Shown: positions 1 to 7,126 of the stretch, piece after piece | How positions within the stretch are numbered: position 1 is the stretch's first letter | Layout: each line of letters opens with the position of its first letter | Assembly: GCF_028737315.1 (NCBI RefSeq) | Contig: NZ_JAQZAO010000003.1 | Coordinates: 480,653 to 544,652 of the forward strand | Length of the DNA: 64,000 nt | Source: Actinomycetospora lemnae | GTDB taxonomy: Bacteria; Actinomycetota; Actinomycetes; Mycobacteriales; Pseudonocardiaceae | Reading direction: 5' to 3' | The notes under the pieces: generated by a model | The model's input: the letters and a program-made list of their open reading frames with translations, nothing else | The model's database searches: none | What the model was told of the DNA's origin: nothing | Made by a program: the position numbers and the translations under genes

Positions 1-207
1 GACATTCGCGAACTCGCGGGCGTCGTCGACGTGAGGAGGGCTACTCGCGGGTTTCTCGTTACCACTGCATGGGCTAGCCCCATGGCGAAGGCTTTCGCAC
101 GCGAGAACAATCGCGTTCGCATCATCGAAGGAGGCGAGCTAAAGTATCTCTTGAGGGAGCACCTTGGCATCGAGGCAAAGATAGAAATCGACGCTCAGGA
201 ATCCTAG
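1..207 (+). CDS. Mrr-like restriction endonuclease, C-terminal fragment (cut by window edge)
   Basis: An open frame runs from base 1 to a TAG at 205-207, giving 68 residues with no start in the window. The stretch GFLVTTAWASPMAKAFA followed by VRIIEGGEL resembles the C-terminal part of Mrr_cat/PD-(D/E)XK restriction endonucleases, where a 'TTS.F...A..FA' strand-helix precedes an 'I.LIDG..L' end. Codon use (aag, aaa, ata, cta, aat) and base composition are clearly less GC-rich than the rest of the window, which fits horizontally acquired DNA. The next gene is an integrase, so this is probably island cargo. The catalytic residues would lie upstream and cannot be seen. Family assignment is moderate and rests on the C-terminal pattern only. 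Confidence 0.6.
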   Translation, partial: DIRELAGVVDVRRATRGFLVTTAWASPMAKAFARENNRVRIIEGGELKYLLREHLGIEAKIEIDAQES

Positions 208-272
208 CTGCCTGCTGCTATGAAGCTGTGGAAGCCCACGCTGGGGTGGAGATGGACGCACGAGTGGAAGCC

Positions 273-1499
273 TCACGCGGTGAGGGCTGCGTCGAGGAGG
301 ATGGCGGCGCCAGCGTGGAGCTCGCCGCGGCTGACGTAGGTGTTCTTTAGGAAGTCGGCCTGGCCCATGAGGTCAGCCTTCATGCGGTCGGTGAAGGCGA
401 TCTCGTCGTCGAGGATGGTCGCGTAGGTGCGGCGCCAGGTGTGGGGCGTCATCCAGTCGAGGCCCACCTCCTCGCGAATGGATCGCAGCGTCCGTCGAAC
501 GTTGGACGGCCAGCGGTATGTGATGTGGCCGTCGCGGCCGGCCGCTGGGAACAGCGGCCACCCGTCCTCGCCCGGCTGCGCCAGACGTTCGCGGAGAAGG
601 TCCGCGGCGAACCGGGGGAGCGGGATGACGCGGAGGGCCGCTTCGCTCTTGCCGTCGTGGCGCACGAGGCCCTTGCCCTTCACCCACGTCACGTTGCCGG
701 CAATGCTGACTACTGGGACGTGCAGTGGGCCATCATGTCCGCGAACCGGCACCCCGTCGAGGTTCACGTCGAGCCTGCGAACCGCGAGCGCCTCGCCGAT
801 GCGCAAGCCGGTCCCAAGTGAGAAGCGCACCAGCGCAGGAAGTTCTGCCGCTCGAGCGACTCTCTGAAGGCGGCGTACTCGATCGTCGTCCGAGTCCTGG
901 TCAAACCAGTCGAGCAAGGCCTGCCGTTCGTCGACGGTCAGCCCTCGGGGCTTCTTCTTGGCCTGGCCTCTCGGCTGCTCGATGCGGTCTAGTTCGCGGA
1001 CCGGGTTGGCCGGAAGGGCCTCGTGGAGCACCCCAATCTGGAGGACGCCGCTCACGATCGATCGCAGCGTGCGGCGGGTCGACGGCGCGTAGCGGGGCTC
1101 AAGGGCCTCGAGGAAGGCGTCAAGGCGCGCAACGGTGCACTCGCGCAGTTGGAGAGCGCCCAGGGCCGGGAGGACCGTGCGGTTGAGGTGGTAGGCGTAC
1201 AGCGCGTGCGTCGAGTCCTCGCGCTTGCGGTCCACCTTCGCGAGGTACAGCTCGGCCGCCTCGTGGAAGCGAGATGCCGGCGTCAGACCGCCCCCGTTTC
1301 CGACCTTGCCTCGCTGCCGCTGCTGGATGAGCTCGTGCAGGGCGGCCTTCGCGGCGGTCTTCGACGGCCCGTGCTTGCGGAGCCGACGGGTGACACCGTC
1401 GTGGTCGCGGAAGCGGCAGCGAGCGACCCAGGAGCCGGGCTCTTCCTCGGCGACGGAGATGGTCCCGGGGGTGCCGAGCGGGAGGGGTGGACGGGCCAT
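273..1499 (-). CDS. Tyrosine recombinase / phage-type integrase
   Basis: This 408-residue site-specific recombinase has the expected three-part layout: an N-terminal arm-type DNA-binding region (WVARCRFRDHDGVTRRLRK), a SAM-like core-binding domain, and a C-terminal catalytic domain. Catalytic residues are visible: Arg in GTGLRIGEAL, the HxxR box in PHTWRRTYATI, and the Tyr nucleophile in FLKNTYVSRG near the C terminus. The ATG at 1497-1499 is preferred over the longer frame to 1583 because a GGAGG box sits about 10 nt upstream and the extra N terminus has no family character. The gene starts about 90 bp from the 3' end of tRNA-Lys and reads away from it, the usual arrangement when an element integrates into a tRNA 3' end. 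Confidence 0.93.
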   Translation of the reverse strand: MARPPLPLGTPGTISVAEEEPGSWVARCRFRDHDGVTRRLRKHGPSKTAAKAALHELIQQRQRGKVGNGGGLTPASRFHEAAELYLAKVDRKREDSTHALYAYHLNRTVLPALGALQLRECTVARLDAFLEALEPRYAPSTRRTLRSIVSGVLQIGVLHEALPANPVRELDRIEQPRGQAKKKPRGLTVDERQALLDWFDQDSDDDRVRRLQRVARAAELPALVRFSLGTGLRIGEALAVRRLDVNLDGVPVRGHDGPLHVPVVSIAGNVTWVKGKGLVRHDGKSEAALRVIPLPRFAADLLRERLAQPGEDGWPLFPAAGRDGHITYRWPSNVRRTLRSIREEVGLDWMTPHTWRRTYATILDDEIAFTDRMKADLMGQADFLKNTYVSRGELHAGAAILLDAALTA

Positions 1500-1590
1500 G
1501 TGGAGCGCCTCCGGAGGAGTTTCCGGCCCGTGAACGGACCGTCGATCTCCTGGAGGGAAGCACTGCAGGCCCGACACCTGCAACGATGGG

Positions 1591-1663
1591 TGCGCCGTCA
1601 GGGACTCGAACCCCGAACCCAGTGATTAAGAGTCACTTGCTCTGCCCATTGAGCTAACGGCGC
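1591..1663 (-). tRNA. tRNA-Lys (CTT anticodon); probable attachment site of the left-hand island
   Basis: A 73-nt cloverleaf on the minus strand: acceptor GCGCCGT pairs with ACGGCGC, the anticodon stem AGTGA/TCACT encloses the loop CTCTTAA (anticodon CTT), and the T arm GGTTCGAGTCC is canonical. The discriminator is A and CCA is not encoded. The 3' end points to the integrase gene, so the 3' half of this tRNA is the likely core att sequence. Only one copy is visible because the island runs off the left edge. Confidence 0.96.
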
Positions 1664-1728
1664 GTGATCGGGAACCTTAGCAAAGCCAGGATCTCGATCC
1701 GACAGCGGGTGGGTCCCGCCGCCGTCCG

Positions 1729-1801
1729 GGTGAGTGACGGGACTTGAACCCGCGACACCTGGGATCACAACCCAGTGCTCTGCCAACTGAGCTACACCCA
1801 C
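1729..1801 (-). tRNA. tRNA-His (GTG anticodon)
   Basis: A minus-strand cloverleaf: acceptor GTGGGTG/CACTCAC with one G-U pair, anticodon stem CTGGG/CCCAG, loop TTGTGAT (anticodon GTG). An extra G at 1802 faces the C discriminator, giving the G-1:C73 pair diagnostic of bacterial tRNA-His. CCA is not encoded. It sits between tRNA-Lys and orn, a neighbourhood also known in mycobacteria. Confidence 0.96.
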
Positions 1802-1958
1802 CATGGCGACCCTCCGGGCGTCCCCGGTGAGCTGTGACCAGCCTACAAGCCGGTCGCGAGGCGGTTGCGACCGGGACACCTCATCCGTGGCGGGGGAGGT
1901 CGGGGGCCGGCGGCTGCGGCACCGTCGTCGTCACCCGACGAGCGCCCGGAGGCACGCC

Positions 1959-2201
1959 ATGACCGACACCCCGTCCCGCAAGGCCACCCGGCCGGCCGGC
2001 GCGACGCCCTGGTGGCGCGCCGGCTGGGTGCTCCCCGCGGTCCTGGCCGTGCTGGTGCTCGTGTTCATCCTCGAGAACCGCGACCTGGTGACGATTCGGC
2101 TGCTGATCCCGGTCGTCGTGATGCCCCAGTGGGCGGCGCTGACGATCACGCTCGTCATCGGGATCGTCATCGGGCTGATGCTGCGGCGGCGACGGCGGTG
2201 A
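1959..2201 (+). CDS. LapA/DUF1049-like small membrane protein
   Basis: An 80-residue protein with two predicted transmembrane helices. The first (about 26-43) runs into the family signature FILENRDLVTIRLLIP; the second (about 57-74) is followed by an RRRRR tail that should stay in the cytoplasm. This is the layout of the LapA/YciS (DUF1049) family, envelope proteins linked to lipopolysaccharide assembly in E. coli but of unknown role in actinobacteria. The ATG is preceded by a good GGAGG box (about 1948-1952). It is monocistronic, running toward the cupin gene. Confidence 0.8.
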   Translation: MTDTPSRKATRPAGATPWWRAGWVLPAVLAVLVLVFILENRDLVTIRLLIPVVVMPQWAALTITLVIGIVIGLMLRRRRR

Positions 2202-2208
2202 CCGCGGC

Positions 2209-2628
2209 TCAGGCGGCGTCGCTGAAGTGGTAGACGACGTCGTCGAACGCCGAGGTCGGGAAGACGAACAGCATGCGGACGGGTCCGGTACCGGCGGCGC
2301 GCACACCGTGCTCGACGTCGCCGGGCAGGTGCACGACGGCCCCGGGCCCGACGGACACCTCCTCGCCGCCCACGTCGACGACCGCCTCGCCCTCGTGGAC
2401 GTAGTAGACCTCGGGGGCGCTGTGGCGGTGTCGCGCGAGCCAGCCGCCGGTCTCGAGGACCGCGACGCCGGTGGTGACGGCGTCGGGGGCGGTGTCGGCA
2501 CCGTCGACGAGCAGGCACCAGCGCAGCTGGCCACGGTCGTCGTTCCACACCTCCCACGTGCAGTCGTCGGGGGTGGCGACGCGGCCCGGGGCGTTCTCGG
2601 AACCGAGCGTGGTGACGGCGTGCGGCAT
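2209..2628 (-). CDS. Single-domain cupin protein
   Basis: A 139-residue protein with one cupin beta-barrel. The first metal-binding motif is visible as HRHSAPEVYYVHEGEAVV, with two His and a Glu spaced as in cupin motif 1. The second is PGDVEHGV, with the final His. The N-terminal WEVWNDDRG/LRWCLL segment is shared by small stand-alone cupins such as DMSP-lyase-like or sugar-oxidation proteins, but nothing fixes a substrate. Upstream lies a GTTT-N16-CGGTAT element resembling a SigF/SigB promoter (2701-2726), so stress control is plausible. Confidence 0.8.
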   Translation of the reverse strand: MPHAVTTLGSENAPGRVATPDDCTWEVWNDDRGQLRWCLLVDGADTAPDAVTTGVAVLETGGWLARHRHSAPEVYYVHEGEAVVDVGGEEVSVGPGAVVHLPGDVEHGVRAAGTGPVRMLFVFPTSAFDDVVYHFSDAA

Positions 2629-2700
2629 CGGCGCTCCTCACTGGGGGAGGCAGGGACGGACGGCCCCTCGGTGCTGGAGGCGTGGCTGCCGGGCTCCGGG

Positions 2701-2726
2701 ATACCGGGTGCGGGCGTCACCCAAAC
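2701..2726 (-). promoter_or_regulatory. Putative SigF/SigB-type promoter of the cupin gene
   Basis: On the minus strand, GTTT (2723-2726) is followed after 16 nt by CGGTAT (2701-2706). The actinobacterial SigF/SigB consensus is GTTT-N15-17-GGGTA(T), so there is one mismatch. A start about 65 nt upstream of the cupin ATG would follow. Confidence 0.4.
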
Positions 2727-2733
2727 GTGGTCG

Positions 2734-3408
2734 TCACGCCCCGGGCGGTGGCGCCTGCCCGCCCGCGGGCCCGGGCCGGTCGGCCGCGGCGGCGACGACG
2801 CCCGCGCGGTCGTCGGCGACGACCGATGACGCCGCGGCCTGGGCCTCCTCGGTGGTCGGGCCCGGCATCGGCACGAACGCGGTGCGCCGGTAGTACTCGA
2901 GCTCGCGGATCGACTCGCGGACGTCAGCGAGCGCCCGGTGCGCGAGCCCCTTCTCGGGCTGCGCGTAGTACACGCGCGGGTACCAGCGCCGGCACAGCTC
3001 CTTGATCGAGCTGACGTCGACCATGCGGTAGTGCAGGTAGCCGTCGAGCTCGGGCATGTCGCGGGCGATGAAGCCGCGGTCGGTGGCGATCGAGTTGCCG
3101 CACAGCGGCGCCGATCGGCCCTCGGGCACGTGGGTCCGTACGTAGTCGAGCACCAGCTTCTCGGCCTCGGTCATCGTCACCGTGGAGCGTCGGACCTCCT
3201 CGGTCAGCCCCGACTTGGCGTGCATGTCGCGCACGACGTCGGGCATGGCGTCGAGCGCGGCGTCGGGCGCGTGGATGACGACGTCGACGCCCTCGCCGAA
3301 CGGGACGAGGTCCGCGTCCGTCACCAGGGCCGCGATCTCGATCAACGCGTCGTTCCGCAGATCGAGGCCGGTCATCTCGCAGTCGATCCACACCAACCGG
3401 GGACTCAC
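2734..3408 (-). CDS. orn: Oligoribonuclease (DEDDh 3'-5' exoribonuclease)
   Basis: Orn removes nucleotides from the 3' end of 2-5 nt RNAs and completes mRNA decay and linear pGpG turnover. The DEDDh exonuclease residues are visible: D and E in [10 protein letters not shown] (residues 7-16), D in [13 protein letters not shown] (about 105-117), H and D in [14 protein letters not shown] (about 153-166). The 224-residue length exceeds the usual ~180-215 because of an Ala/Pro-rich, probably disordered tail after residue 195. Start GTG/ATG at 3408 gives the standard N terminus [12 protein letters not shown]. Its location beside tRNA-His and tRNA-Lys matches M. tuberculosis. Confidence 0.96.
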   Translation of the reverse strand: MSPRLVWIDCEMTGLDLRNDALIEIAALVTDADLVPFGEGVDVVIHAPDAALDAMPDVVRDMHAKSGLTEEVRRSTVTMTEAEKLVLDYVRTHVPEGRSAPLCGNSIATDRGFIARDMPELDGYLHYRMVDVSSIKELCRRWYPRVYYAQPEKGLAHRALADVRESIRELEYYRRTAFVPMPGPTTEEAQAAASSVVADDRAGVVAAAADRPGPAGGQAPPPGA

Positions 3409-3418
3409 ATGACCGACC

Positions 3419-4900
3419 CTAACGTCGCACGAACGATCGAGCCCCCCGACCGTCGATCACGAACGGTGCGAGCAGCCCCGGGGTGACGTCCTCGACCAGC
3501 TCCAGCGCGCGGGCGACGTCGACGTCGAGCACCTCGTAGCGCCCCCGGCCGGCCGCCGTCACCGCGTGCAGCGTCACGAGCCCGGCGCGCCGCTGGGTGA
3601 GGCTCTGCTCGAGGCGCCAGCCGATCACCCCTCCGCGACGCAGCACCACGGTCCGGCGCACCCACGCGCCCTGCCGCGCGACCAGCGCCGACGGCGTCAG
3701 CGCGTGCCCGAGTGACCGGATCCGGTCGACGGCCAGCAGCGCGGCCCCGCCGAGCAGGACCGGCACGAGGACCTCGTCGCCGGGGACCCGCGGCAGGATC
3801 AGCAGGACGGCGGCGACGACGAGCGCCGGCCCGAGCCCCCGGGTCAGGCGGCGCACCAGCGCGGCCCGGGGATGGCGGACGAGACGGGTGCGGGTGGCCT
3901 CGTCCTCACCGACGCCGAGCACGCCCGCGGCCACCCGGTGCGCCTCCCGCCGCGGCATCGCCGGCCCGACCGCGCCGACGTGCTCGCCGGCGCCGTCCGC
4001 GCGCAGCCCCGTGGTCAGGGCGAGCGGGCGCGCGCCGCGTCCGAGGCGCACGAGCAGCGGCTCGTCGAGCTCGACCCCGCGCACGCGCCGCCCCTCGAGC
4101 GAGAGCGTGCGGCGCGTCAGCAGCCCGCGGCGCAGCACGAGCCCACCGTCGTCGGCACGCGTGAGCCGGTAGCCCCACCAGCCCTCGACGAACACGACCG
4201 CGGCGCCGACCACCGCGGTGACCAGCAGCGCCACGGCGCCGAGCCAGATCGGCGCGCGGCCGGCGGTCTCCTCGAGCACCTGCGGGCCGGGCCGGATCGA
4301 GAACTCCTCGGCGAGCCGCAGCAGGCCGAACCAGACCGCGCCGACCACGGCGAGCGCGGAGAAGGTCAGCGGCGCGAAGCGCACCCACGTCCAGCGCAGG
4401 CGGGCGAGCTCGGGCGCCGCGGGCGCGTCGGGACCGACCGGCACGGCCTCGCGCAGCAGCAGCGCCCGCAGGCGCTCGGCCTCGCCGCGGGCGACGGCGT
4501 CGAGGGTCAGCTCGGCGTTCTCGCCGCCCTCGCGCCGCCCGGTGCCGACGCGCACGACGGCGAGCCCGAAGAGGCGGTGCGCGGGGTTGGCGGTGAGGTC
4601 GGCGGTGCGGATGCGGTCGCGGTGCACGCTGTGGTGGTGGCGGCGCAGCAGGCCGGTGCGCAGCTCGACCCGGTCGGTGCCGATGCGGTAGGTCGTCGTG
4701 AACCACCGCGAGACGCCGTAGAGCATGACCGCGGCCGCCAGCGCGAGCCCGCCCCACAGCCGCCAGCGGTCGTCGGCGGTGCCGCCGGTGATGGCGATGA
4801 CGAGCAGGACGGGCACCAGCTTCGCCAGGTCGACGATCGGGTGCACGACGAGCATGCGGCGGTCGAGGCGCTGCCAGGGCAGGTCGCTCACGGTCGTCAC
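3419..4900 (-). CDS. Membrane protein with bacterial PH domains (YdbT-like)
   Basis: A 493-residue membrane protein from a GTG that overlaps the stop of the preceding gene (GTGA), so it is translationally coupled to it. Paired hydrophobic segments (about 22-60, 180-205, 225-250, 350-390) alternate with bPH_2 domains. The first shows the typical '[18 protein letters not shown]...[21 protein letters not shown]' pattern in short pieces; two more weakly similar repeats follow. Domain order TM2-bPH2-TM-bPH2-TM-bPH2 matches YdbT. The molecular function of the family is unknown; Bacillus YdbST gives bacteriocin tolerance. Confidence 0.85.
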   Translation of the reverse strand: MTTVSDLPWQRLDRRMLVVHPIVDLAKLVPVLLVIAITGGTADDRWRLWGGLALAAAVMLYGVSRWFTTTYRIGTDRVELRTGLLRRHHHSVHRDRIRTADLTANPAHRLFGLAVVRVGTGRREGGENAELTLDAVARGEAERLRALLLREAVPVGPDAPAAPELARLRWTWVRFAPLTFSALAVVGAVWFGLLRLAEEFSIRPGPQVLEETAGRAPIWLGAVALLVTAVVGAAVVFVEGWWGYRLTRADDGGLVLRRGLLTRRTLSLEGRRVRGVELDEPLLVRLGRGARPLALTTGLRADGAGEHVGAVGPAMPRREAHRVAAGVLGVGEDEATRTRLVRHPRAALVRRLTRGLGPALVVAAVLLILPRVPGDEVLVPVLLGGAALLAVDRIRSLGHALTPSALVARQGAWVRRTVVLRRGGVIGWRLEQSLTQRRAGLVTLHAVTAAGRGRYEVLDVDVARALELVEDVTPGLLAPFVIDGRGARSFVRR

Positions 4901-5403
4901 GTCGCGTCCCCGCCGAGGTGCTCGGTGGCGCGGGTGAGGCGGTCGGCGAGCACGACGGCGTCGCCGGCGTCGAGGCCGTCGATGGTCAGCGCGCCGCTGG
5001 ACGACGCCGTCGTCACCGTCACCGACGAGAGGCCGAACGCGCGCTGCAGCGGGCCGCGGTCGGTGTCGACGGTCTGGACCCGCGAGATCGGGGCGATCCG
5101 CCACTCCAGGCGCAGCCACCCCGACAGCGTGTGGACGGCGTCGTCGGTGATCTCCCAGCGGTGCAGCGCGTAGCGCACGCGCGGCACGACGAGGGCGTGG
5201 GCGACGCCGACGACGAGCGTGAGGCCGCCGGTGACGAGCAGGACGTCGGCGACGCGCGGCCAGAGGGCGGCGGCGACGACCTGCGGCGCGAGCACCACGA
5301 GCGTCCCGATCGCCGACCGGAGCGCCCACCAGCGCCGGGCGCGCGGGCTGACGCGGTGGGCCGGCGTGCGCAGCCGCGCGCCGCCCGACTGCGGCGTCGT
5401 CAC
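4897..5403 (-). CDS. PH domain-containing membrane protein (YdbS-like)
   Basis: A 168-residue protein with two hydrophobic helices (about 28-70) followed by one bPH_2 domain. The family pattern 'W.I.DDAVHTLSGWL...WRIAPISRVQTVDT..GPLQR.FGL' is clear between residues 80 and 130. It overlaps the larger PH protein by 4 nt, forming the two-gene YdbS/YdbT arrangement seen in many Gram-positive bacteria. The pair probably acts as a membrane complex in envelope stress or peptide tolerance, by analogy only. Confidence 0.87.
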   Translation of the reverse strand: MTTPQSGGARLRTPAHRVSPRARRWWALRSAIGTLVVLAPQVVAAALWPRVADVLLVTGGLTLVVGVAHALVVPRVRYALHRWEITDDAVHTLSGWLRLEWRIAPISRVQTVDTDRGPLQRAFGLSSVTVTTASSSGALTIDGLDAGDAVVLADRLTRATEHLGGDAT

Positions 5404-5467
5404 GGGACCAGTCTGACCGATGCGCGCGGGCGCCCGCCGGATGTGATCGAAGTACCGATACGGACGT

Positions 5468-5500
5468 TGAGTGTCAGCGACGGGACTTCGCTGGCACTCA
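5468..5500. terminator. Hairpin at the 3' end of the acyl-CoA synthetase gene
   Basis: Two 13-nt arms, TGAGTGTCAGCGA and TCGCTGGCACTCA, pair with one mismatch around a 7-nt loop. The TGA stop of the fadD-like gene (complement of 5498-5500) is part of the arm. It has no U tract, as is common in actinobacterial terminators. The arm sequence differs from the 40-bp palindrome family described elsewhere here. Confidence 0.6.
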
Positions 5501-7126
5501 CGAGGCCGACGACGAGCCCAGCTCCTTCTTCAGGATCTTGCCGGTGTTGTTGCGCGGCAGCTCGTCGAGGAACTCGACGTCGCGGGGGGAGGCGAATCGG
5601 GCCAGGTGGTTCTTGACGTGGTCGCGCACCTGATCGGCGTCGACCGTGGCGCCCGGCTCGAGCACGAGGTAGGCGGCGAGGCGCTGCCCGTACTCCTCGT
5701 CGTCGACGCCGATGACCGCGGCCTCCTTGACCCCGTCCATCTCCGCGAGCAGGCCCTCGACCTCGCCGGCGTGGATGTTCTCGCCGCCCGAGACGATCAT
5801 GTCGTCGGCGCGGCCGGAGATGAACAGCAGGCCCTGGCGGTCGAAGTGGCCGAGGTCGCCGGTGCCGAGCATGCCGTCGACGATCTCGGTCTCCCCTCGC
5901 CCGCCGGTGTAGCCGGTGAAGAGCATCTCGTTGCCGACGAAGATGCGCCCGGTCTCGTCGGCGGGGAGCTCCCGGTCGTCGTCACCCAGGATCTTGACGA
6001 CGGTGCCGGCGGGCGGCCGGCCGGCGGTGCCGGGCTCGCTGCGCAGCTCCTCGGGCTTCGCGATCGACGCCCACGACACCTCGGTGGAGCCGTAGAGCAT
6101 GTAGAGCTTGTCGCCGAAGGTCTCGAGGAACTCGGTGACCTTCGCCGGGGGCATCGCCGACCCGGTCGCGGTGACGGTCTTGAGCGCCGAGACGTCGTAG
6201 CGCGCGATGACCTCCTCGTCGAGCTCGAGGATGCGCTGCAGCATCACCGGCACCGCGAACATGGCGGTGCAGCGGTGCTGCGCGAGCTGGGCCAGCGCGT
6301 CCTCCGGGTCGAACTTCCGGCGCAGCACCAGCGTCGACCCCATCAGCGAGCCGATCTGGAACGCGGCGAAGCCCCAGGTGTGGAACAGCGGCGCCGATAC
6401 CAGCGCGGGCTCGCGCGCGGTCAGCGGGATGCGGGACAGGATCGCGTTGACCGGCCCGATCCCGCCGATCGAGGGCCGCTCGGCGCCCTTGGGCGTGCCG
6501 GTGGTGCCCGAGGTCAGCACGATCGTCTTGCCGATCGGCGGCTTGGTCGGCAGCTCCTGCGAGCCGTCGGCGCCGATGAGGCCCTCGAGCGTGTCGTCGC
6601 CCCAGCAGCCGGTGCCCTCGGTCCACGCCCAGATGCGCCGGACGTCGGACGGGACCTCGTCGAGGCGGTCGGCGAGGTCGGCGTCGGAGACGACGGTCGT
6701 GATCTCCTGCTCCTCGGCCACGGCCTTCATCTGCGCGGGCGAGAGGCCGGTGTTGAGCAGGACGACGTCGGCGCCGAGCTTGCTCACCGCGAGGATCGTC
6801 TCGATCGGGCCGCGGTGGTTGCGGCAGAGCACGGCGACGCGGCTGCCGGGCCCGACGCGGCGGTCGGCGAGGGCGCGGGCGAGGCGGTCGGTGCGCTCGT
6901 GGATCTCGCGGAACGTCAGGGTGCCGCGGTCGTCGATGATCGCGACGCGGTCCGGGTGGCGCCAGCGCGAGACGACGTAGGCCGTGGTCGGCGTGAACCC
7001 GTAGCGGTACAGCGCCGTCGGGAACATCGCGAGCCGGTGCGGCGGGATCGGGGCGACGACCCCCGCCCCGGTCAGCAGCCGCAGGCCGGTGGCGAGCTCG
7101 GTCGGGGTGCCGAACGGGGTCTTCAC
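5498..7126 (-). CDS. Fatty acyl-CoA synthetase (AMP-forming, FadD family)
   Basis: This 542-residue ANL-superfamily enzyme activates a carboxylic acid with ATP and CoA. Visible motifs are the A3 P-loop TIVLTSGTTGTPKGAER (about 205-221), A5 'YGSTEV' (about 330), A7 'GDLGHFD', A8 'SGRADDMIVSGGENI', and the A10 lysine in NNTGKILKKEL near the C terminus. It begins with GTG overlapping the stop of the reductase gene (GTGA), so the two form a coupled operon. In that setting it likely supplies acyl-CoA for reduction to fatty alcohol. It resembles the FadD12/FadD2-type long-chain group, but chain length cannot be read from sequence. Confidence 0.9.
   Translation of the reverse strand: MKTPFGTPTELATGLRLLTGAGVVAPIPPHRLAMFPTALYRYGFTPTTAYVVSRWRHPDRVAIIDDRGTLTFREIHERTDRLARALADRRVGPGSRVAVLCRNHRGPIETILAVSKLGADVVLLNTGLSPAQMKAVAEEQEITTVVSDADLADRLDEVPSDVRRIWAWTEGTGCWGDDTLEGLIGADGSQELPTKPPIGKTIVLTSGTTGTPKGAERPSIGGIGPVNAILSRIPLTAREPALVSAPLFHTWGFAAFQIGSLMGSTLVLRRKFDPEDALAQLAQHRCTAMFAVPVMLQRILELDEEVIARYDVSALKTVTATGSAMPPAKVTEFLETFGDKLYMLYGSTEVSWASIAKPEELRSEPGTAGRPPAGTVVKILGDDDRELPADETGRIFVGNEMLFTGYTGGRGETEIVDGMLGTGDLGHFDRQGLLFISGRADDMIVSGGENIHAGEVEGLLAEMDGVKEAAVIGVDDEEYGQRLAAYLVLEPGATVDADQVRDHVKNHLARFASPRDVEFLDELPRNNTGKILKKELGSSSAS

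Noticed and set aside
1500..1583. N-terminal extension of the integrase to 1583
   Set aside because: It lacks a ribosome site and family similarity. ATG 1499 has GGAGG at the right distance.
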